A DNA stretch of 41,874 nucleotides from Gemmatimonadota bacterium (lineage in GTDB: Bacteria > Latescibacterota > UBA2968 > UBA8231): contig JAPPEG010000364.1 of NCBI GenBank assembly GCA_028875345.1, positions 1 through 41,874 on the forward strand. The letters are read 5' to 3'. The notes under the pieces were generated by a model. The model made no database searches and was not told where the DNA came from. It saw nothing but the letters and a program-made list of their open reading frames with translations. This document shows positions 24,297 through 32,323 of the stretch, piece by piece. Within the stretch, counting starts at the first letter, position 1, and each line of letters starts with the position of its first letter. The position numbers were made by a program, and so were the translations under genes.

Positions 24297-25486
24297 TAGC
24301 GCAATCCTCGCCGTAGGACCAAGGCATAGAGCACACACAACAGAGCCGCATCGGCCACCCACAACACACCCACCCCATTGTACAACCGCCAACTTGGAAA
24401 CAAGGCAAAGCAGTACCCGCTCGCCAAGACCGCCGAGCACGCGATGGGCACCCGCCACAGCCAATGCGCTCGGGCGTCGCCGAGCGCCACCCACAACGCC
24501 GCTTGGCAAAAGGGCAAGAAGACGAAGTAGTGAGGCCACGAGGTCTGCACCAAAAACGGCAAGGCGAGAAAGAGTGCCGCCGCGGATAGCGCCTCCCGAT
24601 GCGCGATTTTTCGCCTGTGCAACCACCACACCACAACGCTGTTGGCGCAAAAAACCAGCACACCTGCGAGCCGCAACACATCGAGCGTCGATTCCCCGAG
24701 GCGATACCCCAGCGGCTGTCCCCAGCGGTTGAGTACATGGACAAAATACTGGGTATTAAAATCGCGGAGGAGCCGGGCCGCCTCTGGCAGCGATTGTGCG
24801 GATGCGCGCTCGAAATACCACCAATCCCCAGGACTCAACAACGCGGCTGGCAGCAGGCAGTAAAACCCCAACAGGCCGATGCCGAAAGCCGCTAGAAAGC
24901 GCCCGTCACGGCGAATAAGAAAATAGACGACAAATGCGCCGGGATAGTACTTGATGCAGGTGACCAGCGCAAACGCGATCCCCCCCAGCGCGCTCCGGCC
25001 CCGCTGGTGCAGCGCAAACGCCGCCACAATGCCAAGCGTCACCAACACGCTGACCTGTCCCCATTTGAAATTGTGCAACAAGGGGAAGGAAGCCAGCAGC
25101 AACAACAAATAAACCATCATGCCCCGAGCGGAGAGGCCGAGTAGATAGCGGCCAGACACGTAGTAGAACACGGCTGCCCACCCCACCTGTAAAAACCCCC
25201 ACAAAACAGTCGCCGCCGCCAGTGGCAAGAGTGCCACAAGGCTCAGCCCCAACGCAAAAAACGAGGTATAGTAGTATCCCCGGACGGGCCACCTTTCAGC
25301 AAAAAGCACCTCGCCCATCGGATAGTAGAAGCGCCGAAAATCGCCAAAGAGCTGCTCGCCGTGATCGATGGCGTTGACAAACCCATCAACCGATCCCCAC
25401 AGCAACCAATAGCTGCCAAGCATCAACCCGGCCCCCAGCAAGCCCAGCCCACAACTCCGGTGCGGCTCTTGGTCAAAACCAAGCAA
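24296..25486 (-). CDS. GT87/DUF2029-like polyprenyl-phosphate mannosyltransferase-type membrane protein
   Basis: 396 residues with about ten hydrophobic helices. FGDFRRFYYPMGEVLF in the first loop corresponds to the D-F-x-x-Y-Y motif of GT87/DUF2029 (PimE-like) GT-C transferases. FKWGQVSVLVTLGIVAAF and CIKYYPGAFVVYFLIRRD (near 185-202) are further family hallmarks. It likely uses a polyprenyl-phosphate sugar at the periplasmic face. The start is TTG at 25486 with AAGGGGA upstream. It is the first gene of a coupled set with the UnbV lipoprotein (TAGTG overlap) and the AftB-like protein. The acceptor is unknown. Confidence 0.8.
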   Translation of the reverse strand: MLGFDQEPHRSCGLGLLGAGLMLGSYWLLWGSVDGFVNAIDHGEQLFGDFRRFYYPMGEVLFAERWPVRGYYYTSFFALGLSLVALLPLAAATVLWGFLQVGWAAVFYYVSGRYLLGLSARGMMVYLLLLLASFPLLHNFKWGQVSVLVTLGIVAAFALHQRGRSALGGIAFALVTCIKYYPGAFVVYFLIRRDGRFLAAFGIGLLGFYCLLPAALLSPGDWWYFERASAQSLPEAARLLRDFNTQYFVHVLNRWGQPLGYRLGESTLDVLRLAGVLVFCANSVVVWWLHRRKIAHREALSAAALFLALPFLVQTSWPHYFVFLPFCQAALWVALGDARAHWLWRVPIACSAVLASGYCFALFPSWRLYNGVGVLWVADAALLCVLYALVLRRGLR

Positions 25487-25594
25487 AATGTCCCCTTTTC
25501 TATCGCGTCTTATCGCGCCCTCAACTGACTGGCGGCCCCCAGCAGATATAGATATTTTGAGGCACAGACCACGAAGCTATAAGATACCAATAAA

Positions 25595-27280
25595 TTGTCC
25601 GAACATCCCTTTTCGGCGTGGCGCATCAGCCTCATTTGTCTTCTAACGGCCTGCGCCCCAGCAGAGCAGAGCCTACCTCGCGTTCACTTTGTAGAAGTAG
25701 CCCAACCAGCCGGTCTGACCCTGCGCAACACCTGCGGCAGCCCGGACAAGCGCTACATTGTCGAAGCCAAGGGCGGCAGCCTCGCCGCCTTTGACTACGA
25801 CCAAGACGGCGACCTCGACCTCTACATCGTCAACGGATCAACCCTCGAAGACTTTCTGCCCGAGACCGCTCCCCGCAACGCCCTCTACCAAAATGCCGGT
25901 GATGCAACCTTCCAAGACGTGGCCGCGACTACGGGAGTTGATGACGTGCGCTGGGGCATGGGCGCAGTGGCCGCCGACTACGACAACGACGGCGACCCAG
26001 ACCTCTACGTCACCAACTATGGCGCTAATCGCTTCTATCAGAACGCCGGCAACGGCACCTTCACCGACCATGCCCCGCTGGCCGGCCTCGACGATGACCG
26101 CTGGAGTACGGGTGCCACGTGGAGCGACTACGACAACGATGGCGACCTCGACCTCTACGTGGCGAATTACATCGACTTTGATGTCAATTTCATCCCCGAG
26201 GGGGCCGACGCGGGAATGTGGCGCGGCCTGAACGTCATGTACGGCCCCCGCGGACTGGTCGGCGCAGCCGATGCTCTCTATCGCAACGAAGGCGACGGCA
26301 CCTTCACCGATGTTACCCAAGCAGCCAGCGTCGCCGATCACTACAAGCGCTATGGCTTTACCCCACTCTTTAGCGACTTCGACCGCGACGGCGACCAAGA
26401 TCTCTTCGTCGCCAACGACGCGGGTCCCAATATGTTCTACCGCAATCAGGGCAATGGCACCTTTGCGGAGGAAGCGCTGGAGGCAGCCGTGGCCTTGCTC
26501 GAAAGCGGCGATGCCCAAGCGTGTATGGGCGCGGCGTCGGCCGATTACGACAACGATGGCGACTTCGACCTCTACGTCACCAATTTCGCCCTCGACTACA
26601 ATACCCTCTACCAGAACGATGGCCGCGGCTTCTTCAAGGACGTCACCGCCACTGCCGGCCTCATTTACCCCACCTGGCCCTTCGTCGGCTGGGGCACGGG
26701 CTTTGCCGACTTTGACAACGACGGTTGGCAAGACCTCTTCGTGGCCAACGGCCACGTCTATCCCCAAGTCGAGCAGCTCGAGCGCGGGGCCTCCTACCGG
26801 CAAAACAACCAGCTCTTTCTCAGCGCGGGCAACGGGCGTTTCACCGAGGCCACCGAGGCAGCTGGACCGGGTTTTGCCATTGAGGAATCGAGCCGCGGGG
26901 CAGTCCTAGCCGACTTCGACAACGATGGCGATATCGACATTGCCGTCCACAACCTCGACTCGACGCCCTCCCTTTTGCGCAACGATTCACCGGCTAGCAA
27001 CCACTATCTTATCGTCCGCGTCCAAGGCGTACAAAGCAATCGCGATGGGATCGGCACCATCGTCACCGTCGAAACCAGCGCCAGCACCCAGATCCGCGAA
27101 ATCCGCGCTGGTAGCAGTTTTCTGGCCCAAGATGACATCCGCGCTCATTTCGGATTGGGAGGAGAACGCGTGGTGCGACGGCTCGCAGTGCATTGGCCCA
27201 GCGGTCAGGTTGACCGCTTCGTCGATATTCAAGCGGATCGCATCCTCACGGTGCGCGAGGGGCAGGGCCTTTCCCCTTGA
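25595..27280 (+). CDS. FG-GAP/VCBS beta-propeller lipoprotein with ASPIC/UnbV domain
   Basis: 561 residues; the start is TTG at 25595, since no in-frame ATG precedes the lipoprotein signal (ISLICLLTAC). Seven calcium-loop repeats (DYDQDGDLDLY, DYDNDGDPDLY, DYDNDGDLDLY, DFDRDGDQDLF, DYDNDGDFDLY, DFDNDGWQDLF, DFDNDGDIDIA) suggest a seven-bladed propeller. The UnbV domain occupies about 470-555 (GIGTIVTVETSASTQIREI, AHFGLGGERVVRRLAVHWPSG). Architecture and blade order match the minus-strand lipoprotein at 22527-24296, so this is an ancient paralogue pair around a divergent control region (25487-25594). It is followed 39 bases later by an FGE-fold lipoprotein. Confidence 0.9.
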   Translation: MSEHPFSAWRISLICLLTACAPAEQSLPRVHFVEVAQPAGLTLRNTCGSPDKRYIVEAKGGSLAAFDYDQDGDLDLYIVNGSTLEDFLPETAPRNALYQNAGDATFQDVAATTGVDDVRWGMGAVAADYDNDGDPDLYVTNYGANRFYQNAGNGTFTDHAPLAGLDDDRWSTGATWSDYDNDGDLDLYVANYIDFDVNFIPEGADAGMWRGLNVMYGPRGLVGAADALYRNEGDGTFTDVTQAASVADHYKRYGFTPLFSDFDRDGDQDLFVANDAGPNMFYRNQGNGTFAEEALEAAVALLESGDAQACMGAASADYDNDGDFDLYVTNFALDYNTLYQNDGRGFFKDVTATAGLIYPTWPFVGWGTGFADFDNDGWQDLFVANGHVYPQVEQLERGASYRQNNQLFLSAGNGRFTEATEAAGPGFAIEESSRGAVLADFDNDGDIDIAVHNLDSTPSLLRNDSPASNHYLIVRVQGVQSNRDGIGTIVTVETSASTQIREIRAGSSFLAQDDIRAHFGLGGERVVRRLAVHWPSGQVDRFVDIQADRILTVREGQGLSP

Positions 27281-27319
27281 CCCTTGCCAGGAATTTTCCC
27301 GCCAATTTATTTCGAGCCT

Positions 27320-28123
27320 ATGTTCCGCGCCCTGCTTATCCTTTCCCTAACCCTGCCCGCCTGTAGCCGCGTCCCCGAGTCGCTGACAGTCGAACTAGCC
27401 CCCGGCGTGGCGATGGAGTTCGCCTACATTCCGCCCGGCACCTTCGCCATGGGCGCAGCCCCGGGCGAGGAGGGGCCACTCGACGACAGCGAAACACCCC
27501 AGCACCAAGTCGAACTGTCGCGCGGATTCTACCTCGCCAAATACGAGCTTACTCAGGCCCAGTGGCGCGCTGTCGTCGGCACCCAACCGTGGCGTCGGCG
27601 TCAGTACGTCAAAGAAGGAGCGCAACACCCGGCCACCTACATCTCGTGGATAGAAGCCGAACATTTCATCCAGCGGCTCAATAAAAAGGCCGGCAAAACG
27701 CTCTACCGCTTCCCCACTGAAGCCGAATGGGAATACACCTGCCGCGCCGGGACCACCACGCGCTGGTTCTCCGGCGACGATGAGCAAACACTGGTCGACT
27801 ATGCCTGGGTCAGCAGCAACTCCTGGGCCGTCGGCGAGAAATACCCCCACCCTGTCGGCCAAAAAGCACCCAACGCTTGGGGACTCTACGATATGCACGG
27901 CAATGTCTGGGAATGGGTCGCCGACTGGGAGGGGCCATACGATTCGGAGAAAAAAATAGATCCCCAAGGCCCGGCCACAGGAGAGCGCCGCGTCGGCCGC
28001 GGTGGCTCCTTTGGCACCTTGGGATTAGGCGGGCGTTCGGCCTCGCGCTTTTTCAGCCCGCCCGATGCCCGCAGTCCCGATGTAGGGGTCCGCATCGCCC
28101 GCGAAGTCACAACCGATCAATAG
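27320..28123 (+). CDS. Formylglycine-generating-enzyme-fold (SUMF1/FGE-sulfatase domain) lipoprotein
   Basis: 267 residues from ATG 27320; a TTG at 27284 in frame would only lengthen the signal. The signal MFRALLILSLTLPAC ends in a lipobox. The FGE-sulfatase domain covers nearly all the rest: EFAYIPPGTFAMGA, LAKYELTQAQWRAVV, YRFPTEAEWEYTCRAGT, GLYDMHGNVWEWVADW and RRVGRGGSFG. The catalytic Cys that normally precedes R-S-A after the RGGS strand is Gly here (GGRSASRF), so formylglycine formation is unlikely. Such proteins may instead be sugar- or ligand-binding, or other FGE-fold enzymes. It is cotranscribed with the upstream UnbV lipoprotein and overlaps the convergent cytochrome/VCBS gene by seven bases. 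Confidence 0.88.
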   Translation: MFRALLILSLTLPACSRVPESLTVELAPGVAMEFAYIPPGTFAMGAAPGEEGPLDDSETPQHQVELSRGFYLAKYELTQAQWRAVVGTQPWRRRQYVKEGAQHPATYISWIEAEHFIQRLNKKAGKTLYRFPTEAEWEYTCRAGTTTRWFSGDDEQTLVDYAWVSSNSWAVGEKYPHPVGQKAPNAWGLYDMHGNVWEWVADWEGPYDSEKKIDPQGPATGERRVGRGGSFGTLGLGGRSASRFFSPPDARSPDVGVRIAREVTTDQ

Positions 28124-29703
28124 CGTCGATTTTTGAGAATCAATATCGACGGCCCCTGCCGCCAACGCGCTTCTAGCTCAGCCGACACATTGGACCAACC
28201 CATGGCAAAGGAGCCGAGGACGATGTCCTCGTCGCCGTCGAGATCGACATCGCCCACATCCATCGTCAGCCAGCGGCCCGCCAGCACCTCGTCGAACGTC
28301 GCGGGCGTAAACTGCATGCCGCCCTCGTTGCGCAAGTACACGAAGGCTTCTGCGGGCGCATCAGCGTAATCGGCGAAAAAACCGATCGCAGCGATATCGA
28401 AATCCCCATCCCCGTCGAAGTCAGCAGCCTGTGCATTGTAGGCCCCGTTGAGCGGAAAGAAATAGGCCTCTGTGAAGCGATTGCGACCGTCGTTGAGATA
28501 GAGCCGGACCCCGTGGTACGGTTTGAGCAGCAGTGCGTAGTCGGCGTTGTCGCCGTTGGCCGTGAGTAGGTCGAGATCCCCATCCTCGTCAAAATCCACC
28601 AGACTCAGATGCGCCGCCCCATAGGAAGGCGGCCACTGCACCACATAGGACTCTGCAAAGGTGCCGTCGCCGCGATTGTAATAAATAAACACACCTTCGC
28701 GCGATTGCCCCATTAAGGCAATGATGTCCAAACGGCCGTCGCCGTTGAAGTCGCGCACGTAGTGACTGATCGCCCCAGGATACTGGTTGAGCCAGCGCTC
28801 CTCGTAGCCCCCGTCTTCTTGGGCAATGAAATAGGACAGATGTCCCAACAAGTTTCCGAACTCGGAGACGACAATCTCCTCCACCCCATCGCCGTCCAGA
28901 TCGGCAAACGACGTAGCAACTGGCCGCGACAAATCCCTCAGCACCCGTTTGCCGACCTGCAGAAAGGTATCACCCTCCTTAGCCACAGCCATCAACTGGC
29001 CTTGCGGATCGTCCGACGGAAACGGTGAGCCGATTGAGGTAACCCAGATAGTCCCTTCGCGCCAGTCGATATCGGTCGGAGTCAGGTTGAGCCTCAGTTT
29101 CTGCACGAGTTGACCCTGACCGTCGAGAATCGACACCGAGCGCTCGCGCGAGTCCCCCGCGTAAATTCGCCCCTCGTGGATCGTCACAAGCGTCGTAAAG
29201 GGACTTTCGACGCGATACTCTGGTATCAAGACATCAAATTGGTCTAAGTCGCGGCCGATCGCGGCCCGCACACCCTGGGGCAAGGGCTGTTCCGGCGCTG
29301 CCTGCAGATAGTATTCGACAATCGGTGCCCAAGCCTCCATCGGGATCAACGGCTCTTGAGGATAGATGCCCGGTTGCTCGTCCTCCCGCTGATGTTTTTT
29401 AGGCGGCAAGCCCGCCAGCTCCTGCGGCAAACCGAGGATTTTGGCCAACGTCGGCAGCACCCACTCCCGCAGCGTCGTCCGATCCAGCAACTCAGGCTCG
29501 GCGAAGACGTGGCAACTCTGGCAGTACAACTTGGCCAGCCGTCGTCCCTCGCTATCGGTGGAATCGGGCGATTGAAATTGCAGGGTGTGGATCAGTTCGA
29601 GATCGATGGCGGTAGATGGCGGTGCGGAATCTGTGGCCGGTTCTTGGCAGCCACATAGCACGAGGATCAGACAGACTATCCGCGTCAAAATCACGATCGC
29701 CAC
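28117..29703 (-). CDS. Cytochrome c/VCBS-repeat fusion lipoprotein
   Basis: 528 residues, GTG start at 29703 two bases after the stop of the preceding gene. The lipoprotein signal LTRIVCLILVLCGC ends in a lipobox. Residues about 45-140 form a small mono-haem domain with the haem-c motif CQSCH (LAKLYCQSCHVFAEPELLD) and a candidate distal Met in PLIPMEAWAPIVEYYL. A beta-propeller follows with at least five Asp-rich loops (DLDGDGVEEIV, DFNGDGRLDII, DFDEDGDLDLL, DFDGDGDFDIA, DVDLDGDEDIV). It is an envelope protein, possibly combining electron transfer with a binding propeller. It closes the long minus-strand array of secreted proteins; the end overlaps the FGE-fold gene tail-to-tail. Confidence 0.88.
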   Translation of the reverse strand: MAIVILTRIVCLILVLCGCQEPATDSAPPSTAIDLELIHTLQFQSPDSTDSEGRRLAKLYCQSCHVFAEPELLDRTTLREWVLPTLAKILGLPQELAGLPPKKHQREDEQPGIYPQEPLIPMEAWAPIVEYYLQAAPEQPLPQGVRAAIGRDLDQFDVLIPEYRVESPFTTLVTIHEGRIYAGDSRERSVSILDGQGQLVQKLRLNLTPTDIDWREGTIWVTSIGSPFPSDDPQGQLMAVAKEGDTFLQVGKRVLRDLSRPVATSFADLDGDGVEEIVVSEFGNLLGHLSYFIAQEDGGYEERWLNQYPGAISHYVRDFNGDGRLDIIALMGQSREGVFIYYNRGDGTFAESYVVQWPPSYGAAHLSLVDFDEDGDLDLLTANGDNADYALLLKPYHGVRLYLNDGRNRFTEAYFFPLNGAYNAQAADFDGDGDFDIAAIGFFADYADAPAEAFVYLRNEGGMQFTPATFDEVLAGRWLTMDVGDVDLDGDEDIVLGSFAMGWSNVSAELEARWRQGPSILILKNRRY

Positions 29704-29705
29704 CG

Positions 29706-32309
29706 TCAGTAGGCTACGGCAATAGTATGCAAGACTTCCCCGGCCCCGACGCGTGCTCCTTGGGTATCGGTATCCACCCGCAGACGCACCACATACACTC
29801 CCGGTGCGACCACCGCCCCCAACTCATCCCGGCCATCCCACCCAACTCCGTACGCCCCTGTACTCACCCCGCGCTGCTCGACCAACTGCCGCACCAGCCG
29901 ACCGCTCAAATCGTAGATCAGCACCTCCACCGGACTGTCGTCGCCTACCTTGATTACCTTGAAGTGAAACGACACTTGGTCGTTGACCCCATCCCCATTG
30001 GGGGTGAAGACCTCCGGTATCACCACATCCTCCAGCAACGATCGGCTCTGCACTGCGCCCCGCAAGGTCGTGGTATTGCTGAGTATCGCCCCTACTGCGT
30101 CGCCCGGATCAACCCGCTGCCAATCCCATTCCTCCGAGGTGCTGTTCTGCAGCGATGCCTGCAACACCGCTCCAGCCGAAAACAGTGCCGTAGTGAAGTC
30201 CAGCCGCAACATCTCGACCTCTGACTCCGGGCTGATAGGCGGAAAGGTCAAGCGCAGGCTGTCGCCAGCCGTCGCTACAACCTCGACATCGGCTATCGCC
30301 AGCCCGTCCATATCGCGGCCGGCCAGCACCTCGCCCGCACCGGCATACAGACCATCGAAGCCAAGCGTCATGTCCGCCGGTGCCACCAGCAGAAGCTCGT
30401 CAAAGCCGGGATCGCGGGGGGCGAAGTTCGGCCGCACGAAGAGCGAAAAGCGCTGCTCTTGCCCCAGCGTCTCTACCACCGCCGGTGCCACCTCTCCCGT
30501 CAGGCTCTGCGCCACCGGATGCGTGAAATTGAGCCGGATCGAACGCAAGGTCGCGCTCACTGAAGGAGCGTCCGACAACAGGGTTGCCCGGATCTCTAGG
30601 AACTCGCGCGGCGACGGCGAAGCAATCGGACTGCCATTGGGATCTTCGCCCGGCTGGCTCCAGTCGCTCCAATCCCCGCCTACTACTTCTTCGGCGATAA
30701 TATCCCCCTTGAATATCGAGAGCAGCTTATCGTACTGGTCTTTGCTCACTTCGGTACCGTTTTTTTTGAAATAGCGCAAGTTCTCGGCTAGCTCGTTGCC
30801 GGTGCGCGTCTGCACCAACACACTCGTGCCCGGCGGCACATCCGCGTCCCATTCGAGCGAGACCAAATTGCGGCTACCACCCAACCGCACCAGATCCGAA
30901 GTCAGACTTACCTCCGACATAAACCCTTCCCCGTAGAGCTGCAACTCGGACGGATCGGCCAGAATGGCCGCACCGCTATTGCCTACCCCGCGCACAATCT
31001 GATTCCACACGAAGCGAAAGAAACGCGCCCTTAGGGGGCTAAAGTTGTTGCCCATTACGCTCTGGGTGCCAATCGTGCTGGCACTGAGGACTTCTGCACC
31101 ACTCACTGCGGCCGCGGAAGTCCACTTGAGGCTGCCGTCTGCCTCGCGTTCGCCATTGGAAAAATCCAGTCTATAACCCTCAAAATTGCGCTGGCGCGCT
31201 CCCAAGGCCATGCGGAACGCGTCGATCCAGAACGAAGCTCCCATATCGAAAAACACCTCGCCCTCTGGTGACTTTAATTGCCCAGGGGAGAAGATGAAAA
31301 TCACCTCGCTGAAACTGAGCACATCACCGTCGAATAAACTCGCCAGCGCTAGCGATTGGGTAGAAGTAACCATGCCCCCGCGCTCGACCGTATTGATCAG
31401 GATCTCGTCGCCCTCGGCCCACACTTCCAACTCGGCTAGGCGCGGCCTTTCGCGCACGAAATAGCGCACCGGACCTTGCCGCGATGCTTCGAGCCGGTCA
31501 TAGACCTCCTTTTTAACCGCGGCCTCATTGCCATTCGGCAATAGCTTGTGGTAGAGAATCGCGCCCCGGTCTGCCTCTAACAGGGCTTCGTACTCGTCGC
31601 GACTGATCTCCCGCCCCTCGGCAAAGTCGCTACCGGTCACCAGCACCTGCACGAAGCGCAGGCCCATACCCGCAAACTCTTCTGCGTAATCCAGCTCGAT
31701 CTCAAAGAGCCGCTGTTGTTTGTTGGGCACCAAGGTGCGCGCCACGCGTCTGAACTCCGGCGTCTCGGAACGGCTGTTGCCCTTGGGTTGGCGGCCTTCC
31801 GAGACCAGCACATCAAACTGCAAGAAGGGGTCGCCCAATGCTTCATCGACAAACTTGAGCACGATCTTGCGGGCCATGACGAAGCGGCCCAGATCGACGA
31901 TGAACCACCACTGCGTCGCCAAGTCGATGCCTGGCTCAAGCGCGTCAGGTTCCCAATAGGTTTCCATATCACCGTCAAATAGGGCCAGTACACCCGGCGC
32001 GTTGGATCCAGCGCGGATTCCATCGCTGAGTTCGATATCGGCCGCGTCTTTTTTGATGTAATTGGGAGGATTCAGGCGCAAGAATTCGCGGGCATTGTCC
32101 ACGGCATTGATATTCTTGCGCAGCCGCCGTGGCCGAACTTCGCCGCCAGCCCCGATGTCTAGGGTGCCCGCTCCGAAAGACCAGTTTTGCCAGTGCTGCT
32201 GAGTATTGACCACGACTTGGTCAGCAGTGACGCGATGGCCCGCTCCTTGAGCGCTGGCGCACATCGCGCCCAACAACAAGGCGCAGGCAAAAGTCCAAAT
32301 GGTCTTCAT
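29706..32309 (-). CDS. Large secreted discoidin-like/FlgD-Ig protein (type A)
   Basis: 867 residues with a Sec signal (MKTIWTFACALLLGAMCASA). Two discoidin-like (F5/8 type C) modules are suggested by ALFDGDMETYW (109-119) and LASLFDGDVLSF (322-333), each preceding a beta-rich stretch ending in ELxxYGEG or similar. A distinctive helical insertion (ISRDEYEALLEADRG, 235-249) recurs near 516-536 (VSKDQYDKLLSIFKG). The C-terminus starts at residue 768 with FTPNGDGVND and is a FlgD-type Ig domain (YDLSGRLVRQLVEQ, GWDGRDELGAVVAPGVYVV), ending in IAVAY. This is the layout of cell-surface or secreted carbohydrate-binding proteins in FCB bacteria. Its homologue begins at 41150. Function is inferred as adhesion or glycan binding. 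Confidence 0.82.
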   Translation of the reverse strand: MKTIWTFACALLLGAMCASAQGAGHRVTADQVVVNTQQHWQNWSFGAGTLDIGAGGEVRPRRLRKNINAVDNAREFLRLNPPNYIKKDAADIELSDGIRAGSNAPGVLALFDGDMETYWEPDALEPGIDLATQWWFIVDLGRFVMARKIVLKFVDEALGDPFLQFDVLVSEGRQPKGNSRSETPEFRRVARTLVPNKQQRLFEIELDYAEEFAGMGLRFVQVLVTGSDFAEGREISRDEYEALLEADRGAILYHKLLPNGNEAAVKKEVYDRLEASRQGPVRYFVRERPRLAELEVWAEGDEILINTVERGGMVTSTQSLALASLFDGDVLSFSEVIFIFSPGQLKSPEGEVFFDMGASFWIDAFRMALGARQRNFEGYRLDFSNGEREADGSLKWTSAAAVSGAEVLSASTIGTQSVMGNNFSPLRARFFRFVWNQIVRGVGNSGAAILADPSELQLYGEGFMSEVSLTSDLVRLGGSRNLVSLEWDADVPPGTSVLVQTRTGNELAENLRYFKKNGTEVSKDQYDKLLSIFKGDIIAEEVVGGDWSDWSQPGEDPNGSPIASPSPREFLEIRATLLSDAPSVSATLRSIRLNFTHPVAQSLTGEVAPAVVETLGQEQRFSLFVRPNFAPRDPGFDELLLVAPADMTLGFDGLYAGAGEVLAGRDMDGLAIADVEVVATAGDSLRLTFPPISPESEVEMLRLDFTTALFSAGAVLQASLQNSTSEEWDWQRVDPGDAVGAILSNTTTLRGAVQSRSLLEDVVIPEVFTPNGDGVNDQVSFHFKVIKVGDDSPVEVLIYDLSGRLVRQLVEQRGVSTGAYGVGWDGRDELGAVVAPGVYVVRLRVDTDTQGARVGAGEVLHTIAVAY

Positions 32310-32323
32310 TGCACTCTTGTCCT

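Noticed and set aside
25555-25583. Possible promoter TTTTGA / TATAAG in front of the plus-strand UnbV gene
   Set aside because: The -10 is good but the -35 fits poorly, and it leaves a very short leader; not strong enough to list as a feature.
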